45,249 bases of DNA from Bacillota bacterium (GTDB lineage Bacteria > Bacillota > Dethiobacteria > DTU022). Position numbers and translations under genes: made by a program. The notes below the pieces were generated by a model, which was given only the letters and a program-made list of their open reading frames with translations, did no database searches and was not told the DNA's origin. Position 1 is the stretch's first letter; every line of letters begins with the position of its first letter. Location: the NCBI GenBank assembly GCA_029552125.1, contig JAKPEE010000154.1, forward strand, positions 1 to 45,249, written 5' to 3'. Shown here in pieces: positions 8,390 through 17,699 of this stretch.

Positions 8390-8542
8390 AATCCTTCGCC
8401 TCCTGCGCTCGCGCCTTTGCTATATATGTTCCATTTTTTTTGGCCATTCCCTTTTCCTGCTGCTGATACTTTAGTGGCGCCGCCCAGGCCTGGCCACCAG
8501 GCCGGCCGGAACATAATAAATTGATAAAAACAATAGTTTGCC

Positions 8543-8571
8543 TTGCCATACAGGCCAGCCCATGCTAATAT
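8543..8571 (+). promoter_or_regulatory. copA-csoR promoter
   Basis: TTGCCA (8543-8548), 17 bases and TAATAT (8566-8571) form a sigma-A promoter directly upstream of the copper operator. Confidence 0.7.
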
Positions 8572-8576
8572 AAAAA

Positions 8577-8595
8577 TATACCCTGGGGGGGTATA
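8577..8595. promoter_or_regulatory. CsoR-type copper operator
   Basis: TATACCC-TGGGG-GGGTATA is an inverted repeat with the G-tract/TACCC form typical of CsoR sites. It lies across the expected transcription start of copA. The csoR gene is in the same operon, so this is probably an autoregulatory site relieved by Cu(I). Confidence 0.82.
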
Positions 8596-8628
8596 ATAAA
8601 TAGGAAACCGGGAAGGGGATGAGGCAAC

Positions 8629-11106
8629 GTGAACGAAAAAGCCGTTTTGCTTATATCAGGCATGAGCTGCGCCGCCTGCGCGCAGCGTATTGAAAAGGCT
8701 TTGTCCGGCACGGCGGGAGTGATCACGGCGCGGGTAAATTTCGCCGCCTCCAAGGCTTACGTCGAGTATGAGCCAACCAGAATAACGCTGCCAGAGCTTA
8801 TAGCCGTAGTGGAGTCGGCCGGCTACCGGGCCGAGGCAGAGCGGGAAAATATCAAGACAGCCGAGCTAAAAATCAAAGGGATGAGTTGCGCCGCCTGCGC
8901 CCGCAAAATTGAACGCAACCTCTTAGCGCTGGAAGGGGTGCAGGAAGCGCAGGTCAATCTGGCCACGGATAAAGCGGTTCTGCGCTACGACCCGGCTCTA
9001 ATCAAGCTGGAGAAACTTAAGCAAGCAGTGCGTGACAGAGGTTACGATATTGTCGAAACCGAAGTGCCGGTTGGCGGCCGGGAACCTGCCGGGCGCGCGG
9101 AGGAAAAAGTTAGCCGGGCCGCCCGCCGGCTGAAGCTTGCCGCCGCCTTCGCCGTCCCCCTCATGGCGCTGATGATCGTGCATATGCTGGGGGTCGCCAT
9201 CCCCGGCCATTTGATTATTGAAGCCTTGCTGGCCTTTCCGGTAGTCTTTATCGCCGGCGCGGAAACCCATAAAGCCACCTGGAACGCCCTCAGGCACGGC
9301 AGTGCCACCATGGACACCCTGATCACGCTGGGCTCCCTGGTGCCGTACCTGCTCAGCCTGCTGGCTTTCTGGTTCCCCGTTACCACCTTTTTTGAAATGT
9401 CCTCCTCTATCCTGACCCTGCACCTGGTGGGGAGCTATCTTGAAGCGAGAGCGATGGGCCGGGCTTCCCAGGCCATAAAAAAACTTCTTTCCCTGGAAGC
9501 AAAACGGGCGCGCATTTTGGATGGAGGCGTGGAAAAGGAAATACCGGTGGAGGAGCTTTCCGCCGGTGATATCATGATCATCAAGCCGGGAGAGAAAATC
9601 CCTACTGACGGGATCGTTGTCGGTGGAGAAAGCACGGTCGATGAGTCCATGGCCACCGGCGAATCGCTGCCGGTAACCCGGCGCCCGGGCGACGAGGTCA
9701 TCGGCGCCACGGTAAATTTGCAGGGGCTTTTGAAAGTAAAAGCAACCAGGGTTGGCGCCGATACTTTTCTGGCCCAAATGATTAAACTGGTGGAAGAATG
9801 CCAGGGATCCAAGGTGCCGATCCAGGAGTTTGCCGATCGCGTGACCGGTTATTTTGTTCCGGCAGTGCTCTTGCTTGCCGCCGGCGCCTTTGTTTCCTGG
9901 ATGGTTTTCCCCCAATTTCATACGGGCATTGTCGAGCTTTTGAACCTGCCCTGGAGCAATACTGGCGCGCCGCTATTGACCCAGGCTTTCCTGGCCATGA
10001 CTGCTGTCCTGGTCATCTCCTGCCCCTGCGCCCTGGGCCTGGCTACCCCCACTGCCCTGATGGTGGGCAGCGGTATGGGCGCGGAAAAAGGCGTTTTAAT
10101 TAGAAGCGGTGATGCTATTCAAACCTTAAAAGAAATCAGGCTGGTGGCCTTTGATAAAACCGGCACCATCACCCGGGGTAAACCGGCGGTAACCGATATT
10201 ATTCCCCTGTCCGGATACAAAGAAGAAGAAATCCTGTTCTATGCCGGCAGCCTGGAAGCCGCTTCCGAGCACCCCCTTGGCGCCGCGGTAGTGGAAAAGG
10301 CCAAAGAGGCGGGGGTGGCCCTGCAAGCGGTGGAGCATTTTACGGCCATCAGCGGCAAGGGAGTAGAAGGCACGGTAAACGGGAAAAAGGTGCTTCTGGG
10401 CAGCCGCAGGCTGATGGAGGAACACGGCCTGGCCATGGAAGACAGCCTGCCGCTGCTGGACGCCCTGCAAGATGAAGCTAAAACGGCGGTTATTCTTGCC
10501 GTAGAGGGCAAACCGGCCGCGCTCATCGCCATCGCCGATACGATCAAGGAAGACTCCGCTGCCGCCATCGCTGAAATTCAGAAAATGGGCTTAAAAACAG
10601 CCATGATCACCGGCGACAACGAGCGCACCGCCCGGGCCATCGCCGCCAGGGCCGGCATCGACATGGTCGTTGCCGGAGTTCTGCCTGAAGGCAAGGTCGA
10701 GACCATTAAAAAATTGCAGGAAGAATACGGCCTGGTGGCCATGGTCGGCGACGGCATCAATGACGCCCCGGCGCTGAAGCAGGCCAATGTGGGTATCGCC
10801 ATCGGCAGCGGCACCGATGTGGCCATTGAAGCAGCCGATATCACCCTGGTCCGGGGAGAGCTGGGAGGCGTGGTTACGGCCATCAAGCTGTCACAGGCCA
10901 CCTTTGGAAAAATCAAGCAAAATTATTTCTGGGCCTGGTTTTATAATGCCCTGGCCATTCCGGCCGCCTTTTTCGGCCTGCTGCACCCGATGATCGGCGC
11001 CGCGGCCATGGCGCTCAGCTCTCTGAACGTGGTTTTAAACTCGCTGCGGCTGCGCCGGGCCAGGGTAGATTTTTTACCCGGCAGCCACCCTGTGCCACAG
11101 AGTTAA
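8629..11106 (+). CDS. copA: Copper-exporting P1B-type ATPase CopA
   Basis: An 825-residue Cu(I) efflux pump. Two N-terminal heavy-metal domains carry GMSCAAC (11-17 and 84-90). The membrane metal site is SCPCALG with CPC at 465-467. The phosphorylation motif DKTGT is at 509-513, the HP motif at 548-549 and the hinge GDGINDAP at 707-714. The last membrane helix carries [12 protein letters not shown], matching the MxxSS pattern of Cu(I) pumps. Translation begins at GTG with GGAAGGGGATGAGG upstream. It is followed 39 bases later by csoR and preceded by a CsoR operator, so copper-induced expression is expected. Confidence 0.97.
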   Translation: MNEKAVLLISGMSCAACAQRIEKALSGTAGVITARVNFAASKAYVEYEPTRITLPELIAVVESAGYRAEAERENIKTAELKIKGMSCAACARKIERNLLALEGVQEAQVNLATDKAVLRYDPALIKLEKLKQAVRDRGYDIVETEVPVGGREPAGRAEEKVSRAARRLKLAAAFAVPLMALMIVHMLGVAIPGHLIIEALLAFPVVFIAGAETHKATWNALRHGSATMDTLITLGSLVPYLLSLLAFWFPVTTFFEMSSSILTLHLVGSYLEARAMGRASQAIKKLLSLEAKRARILDGGVEKEIPVEELSAGDIMIIKPGEKIPTDGIVVGGESTVDESMATGESLPVTRRPGDEVIGATVNLQGLLKVKATRVGADTFLAQMIKLVEECQGSKVPIQEFADRVTGYFVPAVLLLAAGAFVSWMVFPQFHTGIVELLNLPWSNTGAPLLTQAFLAMTAVLVISCPCALGLATPTALMVGSGMGAEKGVLIRSGDAIQTLKEIRLVAFDKTGTITRGKPAVTDIIPLSGYKEEEILFYAGSLEAASEHPLGAAVVEKAKEAGVALQAVEHFTAISGKGVEGTVNGKKVLLGSRRLMEEHGLAMEDSLPLLDALQDEAKTAVILAVEGKPAALIAIADTIKEDSAAAIAEIQKMGLKTAMITGDNERTARAIAARAGIDMVVAGVLPEGKVETIKKLQEEYGLVAMVGDGINDAPALKQANVGIAIGSGTDVAIEAADITLVRGELGGVVTAIKLSQATFGKIKQNYFWAWFYNALAIPAAFFGLLHPMIGAAAMALSSLNVVLNSLRLRRARVDFLPGSHPVPQS

Positions 11107-11145
11107 CCTTCACGGAACAGGCAACCCTTTAAGGAGGCGATCACC

Positions 11146-11490
11146 ATGGATCACGGGCCCGGCGGCTCAAACGGCGGCGGGGCGCCCCAGCCTGGCTGCG
11201 GGCACTGCCACCACCGCGGCGGCAGCTACGGCAAAGACCGGGATAAAATACTGCACGGCCTCAGGCGGGTGGAAGGCCAGGTGCGGGGCATCCAGAAAAT
11301 GGTTGAGAGCGACCGCTATTGCGTCGATGTGCTCAACCAGATCGCTGCCGCCCGCATGGCCCTGGCCAGGCTGGCCCTGATTGTTTTGGAAGATCACACC
11401 AGGGGCTGCGTCAGCCGGGCCATGGCGGAGCAGAAAGAGCAGGATGAGATCATCGAGGAGCTGCTGCAGGTTATTAAAAGACTAATCTAA
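11146..11490 (+). CDS. csoR: Copper-sensing repressor CsoR
   Basis: A 114-residue member of the DUF156/CsoR family. The Cu(I) ligands appear as C59, H84 and C88, the same spacing (25 and 4) as Cys36-His61-Cys65 of Mycobacterium CsoR. The RRVEGQVRGIQKM segment is the basic DNA-contact helix. An extra N-terminal extension of about 28 residues carries GCGHCHHRGG, a further potential metal site absent from minimal CsoRs. AAGGAGG precedes the ATG. It probably represses its own operon at 8577-8595. Confidence 0.95.
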   Translation: MDHGPGGSNGGGAPQPGCGHCHHRGGSYGKDRDKILHGLRRVEGQVRGIQKMVESDRYCVDVLNQIAAARMALARLALIVLEDHTRGCVSRAMAEQKEQDEIIEELLQVIKRLI

Positions 11491-11687
11491 TTTGATCGGA
11501 CGCACAACAGGATTGGCCTTAAACTCCAGCTTATACTGACGGCTATATCCCATGTCACAACATCTGAAAATATTGAATAGTATACCACGGGCAGTCAGTG
11601 CTGATGGATCATGTTAGCGCTTTTCACTGTCCCGGGCCGGATTTTGGACCGGCGCAGCGGATCAATAACAAAGGAGAACTGCAGGCC

Positions 11688-12554
11688 ATGAAAGTAGACG
11701 AGATCAAGAACATTTGTGTAGTCGGCACCGGAACCATGGGCCACCAGCTCAGTGTCTTGTGCGCCCTATCCGGGTATCAGACGACCTGTGTCAGCAGAAG
11801 CGAAGCAGGGCTGGAGAGGGTGCGGCAGTTTATGCAAACGTACCTGGCCGGGCGGGTAGCCAAGGGGAAGTTGACTGAAGAGCAGGCCGGCCAGGCGCGA
11901 GAAAATTTAAAGTTAACAACCAGCCTGGAAGAGGCGGCCCGGGAGGCCGATTTTGTCATCGAAGCGGTGGTTGAGATCCTCGACGTAAAAAGAGAACTGT
12001 TTCAAAAGCTTGACCGTTTCTGCCCGCCGCATACCATTCTCACCACTAACAGCTCTTACCTGGCCAGTTCCCGCATCGCCGGCGCCACGGCCCGGCCGGA
12101 AAAAGTGTGCAATATGCACTTCTTCAACCCCGCCCTGGTGATGAAGTGCGTCGAAGTAGTGAAGGGGCCCCATACCGCTGAAGAAACCATTACGGTGACC
12201 ATGGAGTTGGCCCGCCGCCTGAATAAAGCACCGGTCCTGCTGCACAAAGAAATATACGGCTTTGTGGTCAACCGCATTTTCAGGGCGCTGGTACAGGAGG
12301 CCCTCTTTCTGCTCGATACCGGTGTGGCCTCAGTGGAAGACATCGACAGCGCCGTGGTTAACGCCCTGGGCCATCCCATGGGCCCGTTCAGGCTCCTTGA
12401 CCTGACGGGCATCGATCTTGGCTACCACGCCCGCATGGAGCGCTACCGCGAGACCATGGACCCCGCCGAAAAGCCTTCACCGGTCCTGGTCGAAAAATAC
12501 GCCCGCGGCGAATGGGGCCGTAAAACCGGCAAGGGTTTCTATGAGTACGACTAG
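11688..12554 (+). CDS. 3-hydroxyacyl-CoA (3-hydroxybutyryl-CoA) dehydrogenase
   Basis: A 289-residue NAD-dependent dehydrogenase with the full short 3HCDH layout. The Rossmann motif GTGTMG is at 13-18. N121-Ser-Ser is followed by H144 in HFFNP and E156, which fit the catalytic Ser/His/Glu/Asn set. The C-terminal dimer domain has GFVVNRIF and ends GRKTGKGFYEYD. It reversibly oxidises 3-hydroxyacyl-CoA, as in butyrate or crotonyl-CoA metabolism. I chose ATG 11688, with AAAGGAG 11 bases upstream, over a longer frame whose first 30 residues look random. No thiolase or crotonase gene is adjacent. Confidence 0.92.
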   Translation: MKVDEIKNICVVGTGTMGHQLSVLCALSGYQTTCVSRSEAGLERVRQFMQTYLAGRVAKGKLTEEQAGQARENLKLTTSLEEAAREADFVIEAVVEILDVKRELFQKLDRFCPPHTILTTNSSYLASSRIAGATARPEKVCNMHFFNPALVMKCVEVVKGPHTAEETITVTMELARRLNKAPVLLHKEIYGFVVNRIFRALVQEALFLLDTGVASVEDIDSAVVNALGHPMGPFRLLDLTGIDLGYHARMERYRETMDPAEKPSPVLVEKYARGEWGRKTGKGFYEYD

Positions 12555-12570
12555 CCGCCGTTTTTTTACT

Positions 12571-12613
12571 CATGCAAGCGGGCCGGCGGCAATTCTGCCG
12601 GCCCGCTTGCATG
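12571..12613. repeat. 17-bp perfect inverted repeat after the dehydrogenase gene
   Basis: CATGCAAGCGGGCCGGC (12571-12587) is perfectly complementary to 12597-12613 across a 9-base loop. It begins 17 bases after the stop codon, so it is placed like a terminator, but no T-tract follows; a run of seven T precedes it instead. It may stabilise the 3' end or end transcription by another mechanism. Confidence 0.7.
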
Positions 12614-12875
12614 TGAAAGCTGCACCGGCCTGCTAACGGCTTAGCCTGCCGCCGCTCTACCCGTGGTCAAAGGGAATATCCTGTAGTAAAGAGACGGTTT
12701 GATCCGGTCAAAATGTTCTGGTGGCGGTTCCCCTGTTGGCCTGGTATCCAAACATAAAGCCACCGGATGATATGATATAATTCAATTAGCAAACCGGAGC
12801 TTATGAATACAGGGGTGTCTTGAGACTGGACCGGGCTGACCTTTTTATCACGGTATAAACATTTTCCAGGGGGAA
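12614..12875. other. Gene-free interval upstream of the DUF3784/PH gene
   Basis: No open frame here shows coding character or a ribosome site. A TATAAT at 12776-12781 could be a -10 element for the downstream membrane genes, but no good -35 is at the right distance. Confidence 0.35.
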
Positions 12876-12926
12876 ATGGTAATGTAGATTTTAGCGGTTG
12901 TAGCCGTAATTATAGGGGCGCTGGGT

Positions 12927-13610
12927 GTGATGATCAGGTACTTTAAATGGTACTGGCTGATTGCCGGTTACAACACCATGACCAGGGAAAGGAAACGCCA
13001 GGTCGACATTGAAGGGTTGGGCAAATTTTTAGGCAACATGTTCTTTGGCCTCGCCGCTGTTATGGCCGCAGGCAGCGTGCTGGCCTATTTTGCAGTACCC
13101 GGAGTGTCTATTGCCGTTCCGGTGATCATGGTCATTTTAATTGTCTATATGCTGATTAAAGCCCGGTATTTTGACGCCGGTGCGTGCAATCCGGACGGTA
13201 CGCTGCGCCGCTCAACGAAAATTATTATTGGCTTAATTATCGCTTTACTGGCGGCCATTGTGGTCTTAACTTATACCGGCACGTTTCCTTCCAGGGTAAT
13301 CGTTGATCCTGAATCGGTGCAAATCAAAGGGATGTACTCTGTAACAATCCGGAGAGACGAGATACACAATATAACCCTGGAAGACTCCCTGCCGCAGATA
13401 TTAAGAAGGACAAACGGGTTCAGTGCCGGCGGGGTGTTAAAGGGCCACTTTGAGCTAAAGGATTTAGGCCGGGCCAGGCTCTACGTTGACGCGAATAAAC
13501 CGCCATTTATCTATATCAATACCGCCGATGGGCTGGTTATTGTCAACCAGGGGGACCGGCAAAACACAGAGAAACTTTACCAGACCCTTACCGGCAGCAC
13601 CCGGCCATAA
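12927..13610 (+). CDS. Membrane protein: DUF3784 region plus bacterial PH-like domain
   Basis: The N-terminal part contains YWLIAGYNTMTRERKRQVD, a hallmark of DUF3784, with membrane helices near residues 35-75 and 95-112. Residues 115-227 form a soluble beta-rich region like bacterial PH domains (FPSRVIVDPESVQIKGMYSV). The frame is open further upstream, from 12888, and encodes a hydrophobic first helix (ILAVVAVIIGALGV). That matches the start of the second DUF3784 protein in this window. But the only ATGs with a ribosome site, at 12876 and 12882, are followed at once by TAG (12885-12887). Either GTG 12927 or ATG 12930 is used, or the gene carries a nonsense codon. It is followed by an SdpI-like gene. 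Confidence 0.65.
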   Translation: MMIRYFKWYWLIAGYNTMTRERKRQVDIEGLGKFLGNMFFGLAAVMAAGSVLAYFAVPGVSIAVPVIMVILIVYMLIKARYFDAGACNPDGTLRRSTKIIIGLIIALLAAIVVLTYTGTFPSRVIVDPESVQIKGMYSVTIRRDEIHNITLEDSLPQILRRTNGFSAGGVLKGHFELKDLGRARLYVDANKPPFIYINTADGLVIVNQGDRQNTEKLYQTLTGSTRP

Positions 13611-13686
13611 GACGGTTAAAAACCGCGGCTTTACCGGTGCCAGCGCTGCTGCTGCCCGCTCTTGATGCATTGGAGGTTTAAAGTCT

Positions 13687-14031
13687 GTGGCTGTTTTCTA
13701 CTGGATTATAGACTTGCAAATTCCGCTGGCCATGATTGTTATCGGCCTGCTCTTTCGCCAATGGATTCCCAAAAAGATCAATCATGTTATCGGTTATCGA
13801 ACCAAAAGATCCATGAGCTCTCAAGAGGCCTGGGAATACGCCAACCGCCGCTTTGCCGGGCTGTGGCTAAAACTAGGCTGCTTCCTGCTTCCGCTGATTA
13901 TATTAATTAAACTGCTGCTTCCCTTTAAACCAGAATACCTGACTTTCGTCAACACCTCACTGGCGCTTGCCGCCATGCTGCTCAGCATCCCCATCGTGGA
14001 AAAAGAGCTAAAGCAAAAATTTAATCTGTAA
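13687..14031 (+). CDS. SdpI-family membrane protein
   Basis: A 114-residue protein with three predicted membrane helices. The family signature GYRTKRSMSSQEAWEYANR lies after the first helix. SdpI proteins give immunity to the SdpC toxin in Bacillus and have broader, largely unknown roles elsewhere. This is the short form lacking the DUF1648 half. A GGAGG site precedes a GTG start. It lies 76 bases after the DUF3784/PH gene; the families share small-membrane-protein contexts, so a joint cell-envelope role is likely but unproven. Confidence 0.82.
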   Translation: MAVFYWIIDLQIPLAMIVIGLLFRQWIPKKINHVIGYRTKRSMSSQEAWEYANRRFAGLWLKLGCFLLPLIILIKLLLPFKPEYLTFVNTSLALAAMLLSIPIVEKELKQKFNL

Positions 14032-14172
14032 ATCTACCGCCCGGCGAACGTTTTCTGTTGCTTGCGGGGCTGTTCCTGGGGCGAGCGATAAATACTCCAT
14101 GGGAAAAGTTCTGCGAAAAAACCGAAAAAACAAGAGAAGAAAAAAAGAAGCAATGCATATGTACATAAAAAT

Positions 14173-14247
14173 TGGCTCCCCAGGCAGGACTCGAACCTGC
14201 AACCTACCGGTTAACAGCCGGCCGCTCTGCCATTGAGCTACTGAGGA
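14173..14247 (-). tRNA. tRNA-Asn (anticodon GTT)
   Basis: The minus strand folds as a tRNA: acceptor TCCTCAG (14247-14241) pairs with CTGGGGA, and a D-arm AGCTC..GAGC follows. The anticodon arm has loop CTGTTAA carrying GTT, and the T-arm contains GGTTCGAGTCC. CCA is encoded at 14173-14175. A strong promoter lies upstream. Confidence 0.96.
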
Positions 14248-14267
14248 ACCTTCGTTAGACGTTAATT

Positions 14268-14296
14268 ATTATATCCAAGTGGTATCAGTTAGTCAA
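14268..14296 (-). promoter_or_regulatory. tRNA-Asn promoter
   Basis: On the minus strand TTGACT (14291-14296), 17 bases and TATAAT (14268-14273) form a near-consensus promoter about 20 bases before the tRNA. It lies between rpoD and the tRNA, so the tRNA can be transcribed independently. Confidence 0.85.
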
Positions 14297-14352
14297 GAGT
14301 TTTGAGCAGGCAATTATTACGTAAAAATTAATTTTAAAATCCTGCTTTCCGG

Positions 14353-15477
14353 CTATTCAAGGTAGTCTTTAAGCCGCTTGCTGCGCATGGGATGGCGCAG
14401 TTTGCGCAGGGCCTTGGCTTCGATCTGGCGGATCCGTTCGCGGGTGACGCCGAAATGCTGGCCCACCTCTTCCAGGGTGCGGGTGCGGCCGTCATCGAGG
14501 CCGAAGCGCAGGCGCAGCACTTTCTCCTCGCGGGGCGTTAGCGTGTCAAGGACATCTTCCAACTGCTCTTTGAGCAGTTCGAAAGCGGCTGCCTCAGCAG
14601 GAGCCTGGGCATCCTGGTCCTCGATGAAATCTCCAAGATGGCTGTCATCCTCCTCGCCGATGGGCGTTTCCAGGGATACAGGCTCCTGGGCGATTTTTAA
14701 AATCTCCCTGACGCGCTCTTCACTGACGTTCATTTCCCGGGCAATTTCTTCGGGCAGCGGTTCGCGCCCCAGTTCCTGGACTAGCTGGCGGGAAACACGG
14801 ATTAACTTGTTGATCGTTTCCACCATGTGCACCGGGATACGAATGGTGCGGGCCTGATCGGCGATGGCCCGGGTTATGGCCTGGCGGATCCACCAGGTGG
14901 CATAGGTGCTGAATTTGTAGCCTTTGCGGTAGTCAAACTTTTCTACGGCTTTGATCAGCCCCAGGTTTCCTTCCTGGATCAGATCCAGGAACAGCATGCC
15001 CCGGCCCACATACTTCTTGGCAATACTGACCACCAGGCGCAGGTTAGCCTCCGCCAGGCGGCGGCGGGCCTCTTCATCGTTTTGTTCAATGGCCCGGGCC
15101 AGGTCTATCTCTTCTTCCGAGGTGAGCAGGGGTATTTTCCCGATCTCTTTTAGATACATGCGCACCGGATCGTTAATGGCCACGCCTTCCGGCAGGTCTA
15201 AATCATCATCCGCCTTTAGATCGTCCTCGTCCAGCTTGATCTCTTCTTCGCCGTCTACTGAAACATCTACCGGTCCGGCAACGGAATCATCAACAATATC
15301 AATGCCATCCTGGGCCAACTTATCATAAAAATTGTCAAGAGCATCCACCGAGAGTTCGTAAGGCTGCAAGGTATCGATGATCTCTTTATAAGTGAGCGAA
15401 CCCTTCTTTTTGCCACGATCCAGTAAGTCCTGCTGGACTTCTTCCAGAGAAACGGTTTTTTCTATTTCTTTAGCCAT
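14353..15477 (-). CDS. rpoD: RNA polymerase primary sigma factor RpoD/SigA
   Basis: A 374-residue sigma-70 housekeeping factor. A short region 1.1 and an acidic linker ([18 protein letters not shown]) precede region 1.2. Region 2 has [37 protein letters not shown] and WWIRQAI. Region 3 has [12 protein letters not shown], and region 4 ends with [19 protein letters not shown]. The size is that of SigA in Firmicutes, without the long insert of proteobacterial RpoD. Its start overlaps the end of dnaG by 8 bases, the classical dnaG-sigA operon. Confidence 0.97.
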   Translation of the reverse strand: MAKEIEKTVSLEEVQQDLLDRGKKKGSLTYKEIIDTLQPYELSVDALDNFYDKLAQDGIDIVDDSVAGPVDVSVDGEEEIKLDEDDLKADDDLDLPEGVAINDPVRMYLKEIGKIPLLTSEEEIDLARAIEQNDEEARRRLAEANLRLVVSIAKKYVGRGMLFLDLIQEGNLGLIKAVEKFDYRKGYKFSTYATWWIRQAITRAIADQARTIRIPVHMVETINKLIRVSRQLVQELGREPLPEEIAREMNVSEERVREILKIAQEPVSLETPIGEEDDSHLGDFIEDQDAQAPAEAAAFELLKEQLEDVLDTLTPREEKVLRLRFGLDDGRTRTLEEVGQHFGVTRERIRQIEAKALRKLRHPMRSKRLKDYLE

Positions 15478-17317
15478 TAAAATTCTCTCCTCCCCCGGAA
15501 CGATAAGGGCTGCGACCTGCTTTCACAATCATCTGCAACTTCTCCCGAAGTAAATTCCTGGCCTGTTCTTCGAGGCCTTGTTTTTCCATTGCTTTTATTT
15601 TTGCTTGAATCTCTTGCCACTGCCGCTCCTGCATTCTCTCTTTAATCCGGGTGATGCAATCGGCAGCCATTTTTTCTATCGTTTCCCACGGTAAATCCTG
15701 CAGGCTGGGCTCCGTTGCTGCCGCGACGATTAAAGCATGCGCCTGCGGGTCTGAAAAACGATCGATCAGTCCTTCTTCTGTTAACGTTAAACCTGCCTCT
15801 TTTATCTTCAAGATTTCTTCCAGCACCTGTCTGGCCACCGGATGTTCTAAATCATCTATATTCAGTTCATCTTGCAGCCGGGTAGCCAGCTCTTCGTATT
15901 GTATAATTAAGGAAAGAAGCAGCTTCTCTGCCGCGTTAATCCTTATTTGATTATTATTATTAGTTTGGTCTTTTAACACCAGATTATTTACATCGTTTCC
16001 CTTGCCCGGGTATTTCTTTAATTCGCCCCGCAGGGCTTCCTCTGAGACCCCTATTTCTTCCGCTACCTGCTTCAGGTAATAGTCACGCTCCACCAGGTTG
16101 TTTATCTGTCTCAGCAGGGCCAGCGCCTCTGACATGTAGCGCAGCCGCCCTTCGGCCTGGTCCACCCTGTTTCGCTCTTTGAGCCTGGAAAGCTGGTATT
16201 CCACCAGGGGAGCGGCGCTCCGGATGATTTTAAGAAATTCCTCCGCCCCTTTTTCCCTGATCAGGCTGTCCGGATCGCTGCCGGCGGGCAGCACCGCCAC
16301 CTTAACCGTGCAACCAGCATCCTTTAGAATTTTCAACCCACGCCAGGTGGCGGCTTCGCCGGCGCTATCCGCATCATAGGCGATGGTTACTGTGTTCGCC
16401 TGGGAGCGGAGCAGCCGGGCCTGGGCCGGAGTCAGGGCGGTTCCCTGGGAAGCGATCACATTTTTCACGCCGGCCTGGTGGGCGGCGATAACATCGGTAT
16501 AGCCTTCCACCATAATGGCCTCGTTTTCCCTGCGTATGGCCTCCCGGGCCAGGTGCAAACCATAGAGGACGGTCCCTTTTTGAAAAACAACCGTCTCCGG
16601 AGAATTTAAATATTTCGGCCCGGACTGCTTTCCTTCTTGCAGGGCCCGTCCACCAAAGCCGACTACTTTCCCGTTTATATGAAAGATCGGAAAGATCACC
16701 CGGTGTCGAAAACGATCATAAACGCCGCCGCTTTTATCCCGGGTTAAAACCAGTCCCGCCTGGAGCAGCAGCTCTTCCGAATAGCCTTTACTGAGGGCAA
16801 AACGGGTAAAGTTGTCCCATCCGCCCGGTGCATAACCTAACTTGAATAATTCGATGGAGCTCTGGTCAATTCCTCTATCTTGCAAATACTGCGCCGCTAC
16901 TTTACCCATGGCGGGTTCTTTCAGGCATGAACAAAAAAAATGAAGCGCCAGCCGGTTCAGGGCATAAATTTGCTCGCGCAGCAGATCCTGTTTGCGGTTA
17001 GCCGCTTTTGGCTCCGGAATTTTCACCCCGGCCCGGCGGGCCAGCATGCGGGCAGCCTCGGTAAAGCTAAGGTTGTCCATTTTCATGATGAAACTGAACA
17101 CATTTCCTGAAGCCCCGCAGCCGAAACAATAAAATAGCTGTTTTTCCGGGGAAACACTGAAGGAAGGTGTTTTTTCACTGTGAAAGGGACATAATCCGAC
17201 CATATTTTTGCCCCGCTTTTCCAGGGTTAAATATTCCTCCACCAGACTGACCAGGTCAGTGCGCTGCCTGATTTCGTCAATAATAGCTTCCGGTATCCCC
17301 TGGAGCACAGCTAACAC
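15470..17317 (-). CDS. dnaG: DNA primase DnaG
   Basis: A 615-residue bacterial primase that makes RNA primers at the replication fork. The zinc-binding CHC2 domain has C43, H46, C64 and C67. The Toprim core follows with [13 protein letters not shown] and [11 protein letters not shown], and the C-terminal helicase-interaction domain ends the protein. The start is uncertain: GTG 17317 gives the longest form but has a weak ribosome site, and GTG 17308 is an alternative. It is the first gene of a dnaG-rpoD operon with a long leader (17352-17557) containing a terminator hairpin 35 bases before the start. Confidence 0.95.
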   Translation of the reverse strand: MLAVLQGIPEAIIDEIRQRTDLVSLVEEYLTLEKRGKNMVGLCPFHSEKTPSFSVSPEKQLFYCFGCGASGNVFSFIMKMDNLSFTEAARMLARRAGVKIPEPKAANRKQDLLREQIYALNRLALHFFCSCLKEPAMGKVAAQYLQDRGIDQSSIELFKLGYAPGGWDNFTRFALSKGYSEELLLQAGLVLTRDKSGGVYDRFRHRVIFPIFHINGKVVGFGGRALQEGKQSGPKYLNSPETVVFQKGTVLYGLHLAREAIRRENEAIMVEGYTDVIAAHQAGVKNVIASQGTALTPAQARLLRSQANTVTIAYDADSAGEAATWRGLKILKDAGCTVKVAVLPAGSDPDSLIREKGAEEFLKIIRSAAPLVEYQLSRLKERNRVDQAEGRLRYMSEALALLRQINNLVERDYYLKQVAEEIGVSEEALRGELKKYPGKGNDVNNLVLKDQTNNNNQIRINAAEKLLLSLIIQYEELATRLQDELNIDDLEHPVARQVLEEILKIKEAGLTLTEEGLIDRFSDPQAHALIVAAATEPSLQDLPWETIEKMAADCITRIKERMQERQWQEIQAKIKAMEKQGLEEQARNLLREKLQMIVKAGRSPYRSGGGENFNG

Positions 17318-17351
17318 CCGCCATTTATTTCTTTACGCCGCCAAGAAGGAT

Positions 17352-17447
17352 AACAAAAACCTCATCCCGAATCTTGAGACGAGGCACCCTGGATAACGAC
17401 TCGACTTACGGCTATCCGACAAATTTGCGGGATTAATCCTCCCCTCG
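17352..17447 (-). ncRNA. Candidate structured attenuator leader of dnaG-rpoD
   Basis: Minus-strand RNA here can form two competing folds. Fold A is an intrinsic terminator: CCTCGTCTC (17384-17376) pairs with GGGATGAGG (17368-17360), nine pairs including two G-U, with a 7-base loop and a T-run at 17352-17359. Fold B pairs CGAGG (17447-17443) with CCTCG (17384-17380), taking the 5' half of the terminator stem. It encloses a stem of seven pairs, GGATAGC (17417-17411) with GTTATCC (17397-17391). This is the layout of a riboswitch or protein-controlled attenuator. It lacks the T-box GGNACCGCG core, and I could not match it to a family I know. An alternative is the end of an independent small RNA of about 170 nt. 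Confidence 0.45.
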
Positions 17448-17528
17448 GCAATGTTGATCATTTTTTTCTGTTACACTATATTCTACAGCCTCCTATCGAT
17501 TCCTGCCGCATAAAAAATTTTCTTTATA

Positions 17529-17557
17529 GTATTATTGTATATCTCTATTATTGTCAG
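17529..17557 (-). promoter_or_regulatory. Candidate dnaG-rpoD promoter
   Basis: On the minus strand CTGACA (17552-17557), 17 bases and TAATAC (17529-17534) form a reasonable sigma-A promoter. Transcription would begin near 17522, giving a leader of about 200 bases before dnaG. Confidence 0.55.
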
Positions 17558-17660
17558 ATAATAGCAGATTGATTCTAAAAAAGTAATAGCCCCAATCGGG
17601 CAGAAAGGCGCACGCACTATTAATCCGCCGAACCGGTTCCATGGCAGGCGCAGCAAAATT

Positions 17661-17684
17661 AAAGCCGGGCTTTCGCCCGGCTTT
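17661..17684. terminator. Terminator after the flavin/iron-sulfur fusion gene
   Basis: A 10-bp perfect stem, AAAGCCGGGC with its complement, closes a 4-base loop. It ends 16 bases past the stop of the minus-strand gene at 17700, and T-rich sequence follows on the minus strand. Confidence 0.85.
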
Positions 17685-17699
17685 TGATCTGGCCCCGGT

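Noticed and set aside
8998-9921. 307-codon minus-strand frame inside copA
   Set aside because: Complement of a clear P-type ATPase gene; its composition follows the copA codons and it resembles no family.
17352-17447. T-box for dnaG
   Set aside because: AGGGTG next to a terminator recalls a T-box, but the GGNACCGCG core is absent and no stem I with AG-bulge can be drawn.
17352-17522. 6S RNA
   Set aside because: The length would fit, but the 5' and 3' ends pair only weakly and no long rod with a central bubble is visible.
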